Assembly (NCBI RefSeq): GCF_008806595.1 | Contig: NZ_VZRB01000046.1 | Coordinates: 1 to 46,071 of the forward strand | Direction: 5' to 3' | Source of the DNA: Streptomyces luteolifulvus | GTDB taxonomy: Bacteria > Actinomycetota > Actinomycetes > Streptomycetales > Streptomycetaceae | DNA: 46,071 bases | Shown: positions 32,087 to 40,512 of the stretch, piece after piece | How the letters are laid out: the number at the start of each line of letters is the position of its first letter | Position numbering within the stretch: the stretch's first letter is position 1 | Program-made: the position numbers and the translations under genes | The notes under the pieces: model-generated | What the model saw: the letters and a program-made list of their open reading frames with translations, nothing else | What the model was told of the DNA's origin: nothing | Databases searched by the model: none

Positions 32087-32650
32087 ATGCGCAGCGTGAC
32101 CTATTCGATGGGCGTCTCACTTGACGGCTACATCGTCGGGCCGGACGGCGGCTTCGACTGGACGGTGCCCGACGAGGAGGTCTTTCGCTTCTGGATCGAC
32201 GAGATTCGAGAGGTCGGCGTCCACCTGTTGGGACGACGCCTGTACGAGACGATGCTGTACTGGGAGACCGCTGACCAGAATCCATCGCTCGACGACTCAG
32301 AGCTCGAGTGGGCCGCGCTCTGGAATCCGCTCCCGAAGGTGGTGTTCTCGACCACGCTGTCGGCGGTGCAGGGCAATGCCCGCCTGGCCTCCGGCGGCCT
32401 GGCGGAGGAGATCGAGCGGTTGCGGGCCGAGCCGGGGGAGGGCGACATCGCGATCGGGGGCGCGACGCTTGCCGCCGAGGCAGCCGCGTTGGGTCTGATC
32501 GACGAGTACCGGGCCATGGTGCACCCAGTGCTGGTTGGCGGTGGCATTCCGTTCTTTCCCCAACATGAGCGCCGGGTGGATCTCGAACTCGTCGAGACCC
32601 GCACCTTCAGCTCGAGAGTCGTCTACCTCCGCTACCGCGTGGTGCGTTAA
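32087..32650 (+). CDS. Dihydrofolate reductase/RibD C-terminal family protein
   Basis: This 187-residue protein belongs to the RibD_C/DHFR-like group common in actinomycetes. The N-terminus SMGVSLDGYIVGPDGGFDW and the NADPH-binding region IAIGGATLAAEAAALGLIDE are clear, followed by HPVLVGGGIPFF. These proteins bind NADPH, but the substrates of most are unknown, and a folate role should not be assumed. The ATG at 32087 follows GAGGAGGA with ideal spacing. It stands alone among relics. A second, distant member of the superfamily is at 33904-34563. Confidence 0.9.
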   Translation: MRSVTYSMGVSLDGYIVGPDGGFDWTVPDEEVFRFWIDEIREVGVHLLGRRLYETMLYWETADQNPSLDDSELEWAALWNPLPKVVFSTTLSAVQGNARLASGGLAEEIERLRAEPGEGDIAIGGATLAAEAAALGLIDEYRAMVHPVLVGGGIPFFPQHERRVDLELVETRTFSSRVVYLRYRVVR

Positions 32651-32726
32651 CCGGCTCGTCCGCCGGCCCTATTGATCAGAAACTCAAATGGTTCTCGTTG
32701 AGGGTGTAGCGGACGTGGAGGCCGCC

Positions 32727-32760
32727 GAAGGGCTGTCCCGTAAGTGAGGTTCAGTGATCG
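32727..32760. mobile_element. Possible insertion-sequence terminus
   Basis: GAAGGGCTGTCCCGTAAGTG is of a type often found at ends of insertion sequences in Streptomyces. The nine bases GGGCTGTCC recur inverted at 34728-34736, about 2 kb away. No target duplication was recognised and the enclosed genes are not a transposase unit, so this may be a solo end. Confidence 0.3.
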
Positions 32761-32766
32761 GCGAGG

Positions 32767-33150
32767 TCAGAGGAAGCACAGCGGTACGTTCTTCTCGATG
32801 CAGAGACGCAGGACGGTGGCCAGCTGGCGGCCTTTCTCGATGTGCTCGTGATGGAGCGTGTCGTCGCCATCCTGTGCCCACTGATCGGTGATGGTCTCCA
32901 GGCGGGGCAGGATTGCCGCGCAGTCGGCGGGCGAGAGGTCGTCACCGCCGACGTCCGGGTGATCGAGGAGTGGCTCCAGCACGGTGGACACGTCGCTCCA
33001 CGGCCGTTCGCCGTCGAAGCCCCACATCTCGGAGAGGGTGAACCCCTCGGCCTGGGCCAGGCGCCGCCGGAAGGCAGCAAAGCCGCTGCAGGACCAGGAG
33101 GCATCAGGACTGGTGGTGTCTCCATCGCCCGGGAAAAGAACCAGCCCCAT
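32767..33150 (-). CDS. Conserved hypothetical actinomycete protein
   Basis: This 127-residue soluble protein begins MGLVLFPGDGDTTSPDASWS and contains GFAAFRRRLAQAEGFTLSEM and DVSTVLEPLLDHPDVGGDDL. I recognise this as a family seen in Streptomyces genomes, without known function. No membrane segment, signal peptide or cofactor motif is visible; the C-terminal half is helical with a HHEHIEKGRQLATVLRLC segment. The ATG (33150) follows AGGGAGGGTG. It stands alone on the minus strand between a reductase gene and transposase relics. An immunity-type role is possible but unsupported. Confidence 0.72.
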   Translation of the reverse strand: MGLVLFPGDGDTTSPDASWSCSGFAAFRRRLAQAEGFTLSEMWGFDGERPWSDVSTVLEPLLDHPDVGGDDLSPADCAAILPRLETITDQWAQDGDDTLHHEHIEKGRQLATVLRLCIEKNVPLCFL

Positions 33151-33244
33151 GCACCCTCCCTGCCCTGCGTGTTGAGCACACAGGATCGACGAGAAGCGGC
33201 GGGACCGGCAACTGAGATGATCTCCGTGTGGCTGTGATCACTGC

Positions 33245-33786
33245 GTGGGAGTCGTCCTGGATAGCCCCAACCTGGCCGTGGACGGCCACTCCGCCCACGG
33301 CTCCCGCGCGGTCCGCTACTGGCTCAACCGGCACACCGACGACATCGAGCTGCGCTCCCTGCCGCCCCACGCGCCCGAACTGAACCCGACGAGCTGCTCA
33401 ACGCCGATCTCAAGCACAGCCTGCCGATGCACAGCTGCCCTCGATCAGGCTCAACCCGCCACCGAAACCCGCCCGGTCTCCCAACGACGTCAACGCCAAC
33501 CGCACATCGTCCGCCGCTACTTCGGCGGCCCACACGTCCGCCACACACTCGAAGAGAACAATTTGAAGTCCAACTGTGCTTCACCCCGACCTACGCCTCT
33601 TGGGCTAACCCGATCGAGGACTTCGCCCTGCTGCGGCATTTCACCCTGGCCAACTCCCATCACCGCAGCCACCCGGCACAGACCCAGGCCCTGCACCGCT
33701 ACCTGCGGTGGCGCAACGCCCAAGCCCGCCACCCCGACGTACTCGCCGCGCAACGCAAGGCACCGGGATGCCGCCGAACGACGTAG
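33245..33786 (+). pseudogene. Chimera of two IS630-family transposase C-terminal relics
   Basis: Part 1 (33245 to about 33560) reads VVLDSPNLAVDGHSAHGSRA and PPHAPELNP, the DDE catalytic region, then shifts frame for DELLNADLKHSLPMHS, and returns to the first frame for QRQPHIVRRYFGGPHVRHTL, the IS630 C-terminal tail. Part 2 (about 33562-33786) is the tail of a different IS630-type transposase: FTPTYASWANPIE, then FTLANSHHRSHPAQTQALHR and DVLAAQRKA. Both lack their N-terminal halves. Neither can be active. The abrupt join at about 33560 suggests one element inserted into or recombined with another. Confidence 0.8.
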
Positions 33787-33903
33787 GTGAACGGTCGCGC
33801 GGGGAACGCTTTGGAAGAGCTTGCGCGCGCTGTCGATCCAGCCACGTCCCGTTCGACATCCTCATGTAGGACGCATCGCCATACGAGGAGGCGACAGGAC
33901 CTG

Positions 33904-34563
33904 ATGAGGGAGCACATGGATCAGCTGCTGCGAGTACAGAACTTCACCATCTCGAGCGACGGCGTCGCCACCGGCGAGGACCAGAGCCTGGAGCGGCCTT
34001 TCGGCCACAACATCGATCCGGGAAGGCTCTTCGCCTGGGCCGGCGCCACGGCGAGCTGGCCCAACCGCACCGAGCCCGGGGGAAGCCGGGGCCTCGACGA
34101 CTACTTCACCCGGGACTTCAGCCACAACATCGGCGCCGAGATCATGGGCCGCAACAAGTTCGGACCCCAGCGCGGCCCATGGCGCGACCATGAGTGGCGC
34201 GGCTGGTGGGGTGACGAGCCGCCCTTCCACACGCCGGTGTTCGTCCTGACCCACCACAAGCGTCCATCGTTCACGCTCTCCGACACCACGTTCCATTTCG
34301 TGGACGGCGACCCCGCCACGGTTCTCGCGCAGGCGCGGGAGGCCGCGCAGGGCAAGGACGTCCGGCTCGGCGGCGGCGTGACCACCATCCGGGAGTTCCT
34401 CGACGCCGACCTCGTCGACACCATGCATGTGGCCGTCTCACCGCTGAAGCTCGGCTCCGGGCTACGCCTCTGGGACTCGCCCCAACAGCTCCTGGACCGG
34501 TTCCACATGGAGGTCGTGCCCAGCCCGAGCGGCGTGACGCACCACCTTTTCTGGCGCAAATGA
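33904..34563 (+). CDS. Dihydrofolate reductase family protein
   Basis: This 219-residue protein has the RibD_C/DHFR-like fold: N-terminal VQNFTISSDGVATGEDQSLE, central NKFGPQRGPWRDHEW, PVFVLTHHKRPSFTL, and the NADPH loop KDVRLGGGVTTIREFLDADL followed by DTMHVAVSPLKLGSG. Natural substrate unknown. The ATG at 33904 follows GAGGAGG by twelve bases; ATG 33916 with GAGGGAG just before it is an alternative that shortens the protein by four residues. It is intact despite the surrounding transposase relics. A terminator-like hairpin follows at 34630. Confidence 0.9.
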   Translation: MREHMDQLLRVQNFTISSDGVATGEDQSLERPFGHNIDPGRLFAWAGATASWPNRTEPGGSRGLDDYFTRDFSHNIGAEIMGRNKFGPQRGPWRDHEWRGWWGDEPPFHTPVFVLTHHKRPSFTLSDTTFHFVDGDPATVLAQAREAAQGKDVRLGGGVTTIREFLDADLVDTMHVAVSPLKLGSGLRLWDSPQQLLDRFHMEVVPSPSGVTHHLFWRK

Positions 34564-35124
34564 CAAGAGAGACAATGCGGGAACCTCAGGACGGCCGACG
34601 CGAGCGTTCCAGCAGATGAACCCGTAGTGGTGGGCGAGTTACCACTGCAGACCCCGGTACTCGCCCACAACCCACCAATCAACCAACCACATGTGCAGCA
34701 GACGTGCCGGCTGTTGTGCGCCTCAAGGACAGCCCCAACTGAACAGGCCCGCAGCGCCGTGCAGGCCGATCCAACAGTGAGCTGACTCTGCCGTACAGGC
34801 GAATGGGGAAGGCGCGCAGCAAGCTGAGCGCGGCCGAGGCGGTGGACGGATACCAGGCCGAGACCGAAGGCGAGTTACGCAGCGTGACTTCCGGAGGTCC
34901 CCGTCGCATGAGCGGGTGACGGTAAGTGCCCGGGGCGTGGAGGGGTTCCTCGCGTTGCTGTGACCCCAGGTCAGGCGGACACTGGTCGTATGACCCGCGG
35001 GGTTGCCCGTGGACCGGGGCCGGCGGGCGGCACACCACGCAATGCCGCTGGCGTCCACCCGGGTACGCCCGTCCATCACTGGTTCCGGCGGTGCCGGGGC
35101 TGCGTTCCGGTTGCGGGAGGGCCC
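34564..35124. other. Intergenic region with terminator and possible IS end
   Basis: Apart from the hairpin at 34630-34668 this region contains CAAGGACAGCCCCAACTG (34725-34742), an inverted copy of the GGGCTGTCC core at 32731, and short frames (for example 34803-34919, 38 codons) without ribosome binding sites or recognisable similarity. The last 20 bases hold GCGGGAGGGCCC, the ribosome binding site of the nuclease gene. Confidence 0.4.
34630..34668 (+). terminator. 10-bp stem hairpin after the reductase gene
   Basis: GTGGGCGAGT (34630-34639) pairs perfectly with ACTCGCCCAC (34659-34668) across a 19-base loop, followed by an A/C-rich tract. It lies 66 bases after the stop of the rightward reductase gene and probably terminates it. 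Confidence 0.5.
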
Positions 35125-36069
35125 ATGTCCACGACATTGCGATTGGCGACCTTCAACGTCGAAAACCTCTTCGCCCGATGGCGGTTCAGAGACGGTGTCA
35201 ACCCCACCACCGCGAACACACGGGGCTGGGTCGTCGAGCAGACCCAGTTCGAGGAGCTGGGCGTCGACGACAAAGCCATCACGGGAGCGGCCGTGCGTGA
35301 GGTCCGTGCGGATGTGCTCGCTCTTCAGGAGGTCGAGAACGTCGACACCTTGAAGCACTTCCGGGCACAGGCCCTCGGCGGGCGCGCCGAGTACCCCTAC
35401 GTCGCGGGAGTCGACGGCAACGATCCACGCCTCATCGACGTCGCCGTGCTGTCGAAGCTGCCCATCACCCGCATCCGCTCGCACCAGCATCTGATGGACT
35501 CCGAGAGTCCGGCCGCGACGCTGTTCTCGCGGGACTGTCTTGAGGTCGATGTCGAGGTCAGGGAGAGCGAATCGAAGAGCACGACCGTGACGCTCCTGGT
35601 CAATCACTTCAAGTCCATGATGGGCGGGCGTGCTGAAACCCGGGGAAAGCGGCGTCGTCAGGCCGCGAAGGTGAAGGAACTCGTCACCGGGCGTTTTGGA
35701 TCCGCCTCTCCCGGAGACCATCCGTTCGTCATCGTGGGTGACCTCAACGACTACCTCGGGCCGGACGGAACCTCCGGCATCGACGGCCTCGTCGAATGGG
35801 ACCAGGTGGACAACGTGGTGACACGCCTGCCTGAGGCTGACCAGTGGACCCACTTCTTCCGGGGCGGCAACGAGTACCGGCAACTTGACTACCTGCTCCC
35901 CTCGGCGTCCCTCGCCGAGGCGTCCGCGCAGTCACAGCCCGAGATCCACCGCATGGGCATGCCTCTGCGCGCGACCCGCTACACCGGGCCGCGGTTCCCG
36001 GGCGTCGGCAACGACAAGCCCAAGGCCTCCGACCACTGTCCCGTGGTCATGGACCTCACGATCGCCTGA
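35125..36069 (+). CDS. Endonuclease/exonuclease/phosphatase (EEP) family protein
   Basis: This 314-residue metal-dependent hydrolase has the EEP order of motifs: ATFNVENLF near the N-terminus, ALQEVEN (metal-binding Glu), VNHFKSM, IVGDLNDYLG (Asp/Asn of the catalytic site) and the C-terminal SDHCPVVMDL (catalytic His). Members cleave DNA, RNA or phospholipids, and the substrate cannot be read here. No signal peptide is seen, so it is probably cytoplasmic. The ATG at 35125 follows GGGAGG. The S8 protease gene begins 45 bases downstream in the same direction, and the two may be one transcript. A TIR-TPR relic follows on the other strand. Confidence 0.88.
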   Translation: MSTTLRLATFNVENLFARWRFRDGVNPTTANTRGWVVEQTQFEELGVDDKAITGAAVREVRADVLALQEVENVDTLKHFRAQALGGRAEYPYVAGVDGNDPRLIDVAVLSKLPITRIRSHQHLMDSESPAATLFSRDCLEVDVEVRESESKSTTVTLLVNHFKSMMGGRAETRGKRRRQAAKVKELVTGRFGSASPGDHPFVIVGDLNDYLGPDGTSGIDGLVEWDQVDNVVTRLPEADQWTHFFRGGNEYRQLDYLLPSASLAEASAQSQPEIHRMGMPLRATRYTGPRFPGVGNDKPKASDHCPVVMDLTIA

Positions 36070-36113
36070 CCACTCCGCAATTGACGGAGCTTTATGGAGT
36101 ACGGAGCTCAATC

Positions 36114-38153
36114 ATGGCTCGCATCACCATCAACGGAGTGACGGTCGACCCGCTGGCCCAAAGAGACGAGTTGGCCGAAGCATCCCTGATAGCCGAAGAC
36201 GCCTCCCAGTCCAACTACCTGCTCGTCCAGACCGACCACGTGCTCTCCGCCGAGGAGAAGGCACAACTGGTCAACGTGGGCGTGGTGATTCACGAATACG
36301 TGCCGGAGAACACCTATCTCTGCGGCTACCAGCCTTCCGACCTGGACGCAGTCCGCGACCTGCCCTTCGTGACGTGGGCGGATGTGTATCTCGAGGGTTT
36401 CAAGATCGCTCCTTCGCTGCGCGGGGAAGGGCTGCGGCCGGACATCTCGGTCCTCCGCGCACCCGCCGACGCCCTGGTCCCGGGGACGCGCACCGTCGAC
36501 ATCGTCCTCCACGACGATGTCGACCCAGGCTCGTACGAGGTGCGGCAGCGGATCGCAGCGGCGGCCCGGCTCAACCCCGACGACCTGCATCCGGCCCGCG
36601 ACAAACTGCGTGTGGAGGTGCCGGAAGAGTCCCTGGCCGCGCTCACGGCCATGGACGAAGTGCGGCAGGTCGAAGAGGTCCCGGAGCGGAGTCTGTACAA
36701 CAGCCAGGCCCGGCCGATCCTGCACGCCGACGTGGTCGTGAACGGCACCCCGCACCAAGGCGAGGGGCAGGTCGTGGCGGTGGCCGACACCGGCCTCGAC
36801 CTGGGCTCCACCACGGATGTGCACAGCGCGTTCACCAGCCGGGTCGCCCGTCTGTACGCCCTCGGCCGGCCCACCCGGGCAGACGACCCTGACGGGCACG
36901 GCACGCACGTCGCGGGCTCCGTGCTCGGCGACGCCGCATCCGCCGCGATCGGCGGAGCCGTCCAGGGCACCGCGCCCCGCGCCACCCTGGTGCTGCAATC
37001 GCTCCTGGACCGCCGCGGGGGGCTCGGCGGAATCCCTGCGGACCTGCGCGACCTTTTCACACCCCCGTATGACAACGACGGCGCGCGCGTGCACACCAAC
37101 TCCTGGGGCTCGACCGTGCCGGGGCTGTCGTACGACCGGAGCGCATTCGAGATCGACGACATGGTCTGGAACAACCAGGACCTCGTGATCTGTTTCGCGG
37201 CGGGCAACGACGGCAATGACCGTGACCGGGACGGCCGCGTCAATCTGGGAGACGTCGGATCGGAAGGAGCAGCCAAGAACTGCATCACCGTCGGGGCCAG
37301 CGAGAGCAGCCGCCCGGAAGTTCGCTCTACCTACGGCGAACTCTGGGGCCGGGACTTTCCCGTCAACCCGATCCGCGACGACCGGCAGGCGGACAACCCC
37401 GATGGAATGGCTGCCTTCAGCAGCCGCGGGCCCACCCGGGAAGGCAGGATCGCGCCGGACATTGTCGGCCCGGGCACCTCGATCCTCTCCGCGCTGTCAC
37501 GTGCCGCAGCAAGCATCCCCGGCGACCCCTTCGGTGCCTCCGCGGACCCGAAGTTCTTCTTCCTGAGCGGCACCAGCATGGCCACGCCCCTGGTCGCCGG
37601 TTGCGTGGCGGTTTTGCGCGAGACCCTGATCAGGAACGGCACCCCCGAGCCGAGCGCGGCGCTCGTCAAAGCCATGCTGATCAACGGGGCGGTCGAACTT
37701 CCGGGCCAGTACAGCCCATCGGAGGCGGGCCCGTCGCCCAACAACAATTCCGGCTTCGGCCGCGTGGACCTCACCCGCTCGGTGGTCCTCCCTGGAGACG
37801 ACGGGCGTGCGGGCTTCCACGAGGGCGGCCCGCTGGACCAGGGCGAACAGAACCTTGTCCGCATACGGATCCCGGAGCAGGACGGCGGTGAAGAGCCGAC
37901 GTTCAAGGTCACCCTGGTGTGGACGGACCCTCCCGGCGCGGCCCTGCAAAACGACCTCGACCTCGTCGTCCGGACCGCCGACGGCCGAGAGCGCCACGGA
38001 AACATGGGCACCTCCGCCGGGTTCGACCGCACCAACAACGTCGAACAGGTCCAGTGGGACGACATCCCCGCCGGAGACGTCGAGGTCATCGTCCGTGCCC
38101 ACCGCATCACCCGCTTCCCGCAGCCCTACGCCTTCGCCTGGCGCATTTCCTGA
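36114..38153 (+). CDS. S8 (subtilisin/KP-43-like) serine protease without signal peptide
   Basis: This 679-residue protease has the triad Asp225 (VADTGLDL), His262 (DGHGTHVAG) and Ser488 (GTSMATPLVAG), with oxyanion Asn365 (AAGNDG). The 200-residue N-terminal part resembles a prodomain, possibly two inhibitor-like repeats (YLLVQTDHVLSAEEKAQL and VDIVLHDDVDPGSYEV). After the catalytic domain comes a beta-sandwich (about 560-679, VTLVWTDPPGAALQNDLDLV) as in KP-43 subtilases. No signal peptide is visible at the ATG (36114, GGAG nine bases upstream), so it may act inside the cell or leave by another route. It directly follows the EEP nuclease gene. Confidence 0.9.
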   Translation: MARITINGVTVDPLAQRDELAEASLIAEDASQSNYLLVQTDHVLSAEEKAQLVNVGVVIHEYVPENTYLCGYQPSDLDAVRDLPFVTWADVYLEGFKIAPSLRGEGLRPDISVLRAPADALVPGTRTVDIVLHDDVDPGSYEVRQRIAAAARLNPDDLHPARDKLRVEVPEESLAALTAMDEVRQVEEVPERSLYNSQARPILHADVVVNGTPHQGEGQVVAVADTGLDLGSTTDVHSAFTSRVARLYALGRPTRADDPDGHGTHVAGSVLGDAASAAIGGAVQGTAPRATLVLQSLLDRRGGLGGIPADLRDLFTPPYDNDGARVHTNSWGSTVPGLSYDRSAFEIDDMVWNNQDLVICFAAGNDGNDRDRDGRVNLGDVGSEGAAKNCITVGASESSRPEVRSTYGELWGRDFPVNPIRDDRQADNPDGMAAFSSRGPTREGRIAPDIVGPGTSILSALSRAAASIPGDPFGASADPKFFFLSGTSMATPLVAGCVAVLRETLIRNGTPEPSAALVKAMLINGAVELPGQYSPSEAGPSPNNNSGFGRVDLTRSVVLPGDDGRAGFHEGGPLDQGEQNLVRIRIPEQDGGEEPTFKVTLVWTDPPGAALQNDLDLVVRTADGRERHGNMGTSAGFDRTNNVEQVQWDDIPAGDVEVIVRAHRITRFPQPYAFAWRIS

Positions 38154-38474
38154 CCAGACGTCGGCTGCTGGCCGCCGGACGCCCCGAGCTCGATGCCCAG
38201 GGCTCGTGGCGCCCCCTGCTTACATGGTCGAGTCCCACAAAATCGCCGAAGCAGCACCCATCACCCGGGACGGAGAGATCCGGTCCACCGCGTGGTCAGG
38301 AGACCTTTGGCCTCGGATCCTGCGATGGCTCAGGACCACGGCATCGCCGTGATCGGCGAGTAGATCAGACCCCGGCAGTCCGGCAGTGTCCCGGCGCAAG
38401 TCCCGCATCGTGCCTGGTGCAGCCCGACCAGGTCACGGTGGGGATTGCACCAACAGGGGGCTGAACCGTTGGCA
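38154..38474. other. Intergenic region, nothing recognised
   Basis: This 321-base gap lies between the S8 protease stop and the convergent TIR-TPR relic. Short frames exist (for example 38224-38352) but lack a ribosome binding site and family resemblance. No clear terminator hairpin was found. Confidence 0.5.
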
Positions 38475-39764
38475 TCAGCTCGATTCCGCGTCTGTGTCTC
38501 CTGGACCGAGTGCTTGCATGACGTTCGCGACTGATGTGCTGTCGAGGTGGAGGCTGAGCAGCTCGTGGAACGCGTCATGGCCCACATGTCGGCGCTGGCG
38601 CTCCAGCAGCCTCAACGCCTCACGGATCTCTGACGGCGCCTGTAGCCCCAGAAACACCTGCAGGCTGATCAAGGCGTGCTCGACGGCCTGCTCGGGCTGT
38701 TCTCGTCTGGTGAAGAGGTATGCGAGGCCACTGTGGGTGCGTCCGATTCCGACTTGATTGCGCTCTTCTTCGAAGACGGTGAGTGCCTGCTCAAAGTAGC
38801 GCAGGGCCCCGTCGTCATCGCCGGTGAGAGTGGCGTGCAAGCCGAGCTCTCGATGGCAGTTGGCTATGCCGATGAGGTCGCCGAGGTCCTCCCGTATGGT
38901 CAGTGCCCGGCGCAGGTGCGTCAGGTTTCGCAGGCTAGGGCTTCCCCCGCCGGACCGGACAGGAAGAGTCTGCCCAACTCCCGGCCACACTCGGTCAGTA
39001 GCCCCTCTGTCCCGCCCTCGCTGCCCGCGCTCCGGACCGCGCGCGCAGGACTTCGGCGTGCGTTGTCCAGGCGCCATACCAGGTCGTCGAGGCGCGTGCC
39101 GGCTACGGACGGTTCATGCTCGATCGCCACTCCGCCCTCGTGCCCGAAGGCGACCCGGTCAACGGCCACTTGCAGAACGAAGCGACGCGGCCCCTCCGGG
39201 CGCACCCCGCTCCCAGGCACCGGACGAGGCGAGGCTGGGCGCTCCGGTCGTTCGTCTCGTATGGCACTGACCAGGGCGGCAACGAGCCGCTGGTACTCGT
39301 GGCCGTCCACCCCACGGAAGTCGCAGTAACGGCGGTTGGCAGCGAACTCCGGCAGTTCCGCGGCCCCGAACAGCACAGGGATGAACCGTTGGCCGGTCTC
39401 GATGGAGCGCTGCATCAGCGCGGCGTACCCCTGCTTGGTCCACCCGTCGTCAATCGACGCCGGGCTGAAGACGAGCAGGCCATGCACCGAGTTTCGAATC
39501 GCCTCCTCAAGAGAGTGGACGAGTACGTCCCCCGGCCTCAGCACGATCTCGTCGGAGGCCACCCTCAATCCCGCCCCGCGCAGTCGTTCGACGAAGGCCG
39601 TCACCCACTCGGCATCATGGTGACTGTAGGAGACGAACACGTCGGAGCGGAAGCGACTCGCGTCTTCTTGACAGCTGGTGGCGGATTGCAACGTAGGCGA
39701 AGTAGGCACTGACAATACCGGCGATAGTGCCGATGGCAGTGAGGAGCAAGGCTAGCGCGTCCAC
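38475..39764 (-). pseudogene. TM-TIR-TPR protein gene with two frameshifts
   Basis: Read from a GTG at 39764, the gene encodes a membrane helix (ALALLLTAIGTIAGIVSAYF), then shifts frame near 39675 into a TIR domain (DVFVSYSHHDAEWVTAFVER, LRPGDVLVHSLEEAI, FIPVLFGAAELPEF), then a linker, and shifts again at a GGGGG run near 38933 into TPR repeats (RRALTIREDLGDLIGIANCH, ALRYFEQALTVFEEERNQVG, SGLAYLFTRREQPEQAVEHA) ending at 38475. TIR domains cleave NAD or signal by assembly in bacterial defence. The position where relatives usually have Glu (WxxQEY) is Gly here (WTKQGYAAL), so NADase activity is doubtful even if the frames were restored. Membrane-anchored TIR with C-terminal TPR is the likely original design. 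Confidence 0.68.
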
Positions 39765-40094
39765 AACTGCCAGACTACGGAGGTGATATCGCTCAATACA
39801 ATGGGTGACGGAATTCCTGGGGCGCGGTGGAAGCCATGCCACGCGAGGACGATGATCCCGGAGGCACGAGTATGAGGTGCGGGCTGGGTATCCGTGAGGG
39901 GCGGGCCTGGTAGGGCCCTTTTGCTGGTTGCTGGTTGCTGGTTGCTGGTTGCCGGTTGCGCCCGGCAGTTCGGTGACTGCCCCCCCCGGCGGTGTCACGA
40001 ACCTGGCGTGTCTGCTCCGGTTTTGGGATGACCATGCAGGCTAGCGGCTGGGTCCGGTCCGCCCCCGATCGCCAAAGGCCCGCCCGACCGGGCC
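39765..40094. other. Intergenic region with heptamer repeat and hairpin
   Basis: The region contains no credible gene. It holds the TTGCTGG tandem repeat (39921-39955) and a hairpin, AGGCCCG (40076-40082) with CGGGCCT (40089-40095), that overlaps the end of the next relic and could be its terminator. Confidence 0.5.
39921..39955 (+). repeat. Five-copy 7-bp tandem repeat (TTGCTGG)
   Basis: Four exact copies of TTGCTGG are followed by one TTGCCGG and a partial unit. The repeat lies in non-coding DNA. The short unit without spacers excludes CRISPR; copy number is likely to vary by slippage. Confidence 0.9.
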
Positions 40095-40425
40095 TCACGC
40101 CGCGCGGACGAGGCTTACCACTCGGACGATGAGGTGGGCAACGTCAACTTGCCGGCCGCACGGCTCTGTTCCGCACCACTTGGTCACGTGCGTCTCCGGA
40201 ACGGTGGCGACGTCGTCGGCCAAGGACAGCTCCGACACCAGCGTGCCGTAGCAGACCGTTCGCTCCCGTGTGCGTAGGGGATGTCGCGCAGGACGAGGTG
40301 GCCGCCAACCACCTTGCCGTGTGCCGGCTGATGGTGAAGGTGATGCCGGGGCCGGATGGCACCGGGTCGTACGCCAGGGGGACGACCTGCTCGTAATTTC
40401 CCACCCTCATGGCCAGGTTCTCCAC
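40095..40425 (-). pseudogene. Multiply frameshifted gene of unknown function
   Basis: Minus-strand coding character runs through three frames: MRVGNYEQVVPLAYDPVPSG and ITFTISRHT from 40425, then GKVVGGHLVLRDIPYAHGSE, then TVCYGTLVSELSLADDVATV and DVAHLIVRVVSLVRAA to a stop at 40095-40097. Joined, these give about 108 residues of well-behaved protein, but two indels break it. I do not recognise the family. A start upstream of the GTG at 40425 is possible, since coding character is unclear there. Confidence 0.55.
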
Positions 40426-40512
40426 GGGGACGCCAGCTCGGGGCCGCCGGTCGTGAGGACACTTCGGACAGGGGACCTTGGCGTGGCTCCCGACGCAGTG
40501 ACGCGTCGGCGG

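Noticed and set aside
34803..34919. 38-codon frame upstream of the EEP nuclease gene
   Set aside because: The preceding GGCGA is a poor ribosome binding site and the product resembles nothing I know.
38224..38352. Possible 42-residue small protein
   Set aside because: It has no ribosome binding site and no recognisable similarity, and sits in a gap of unclear coding character.
39921..39955. Repeat array considered as CRISPR
   Set aside because: The unit is seven bases with no spacers, and no cas genes are nearby.
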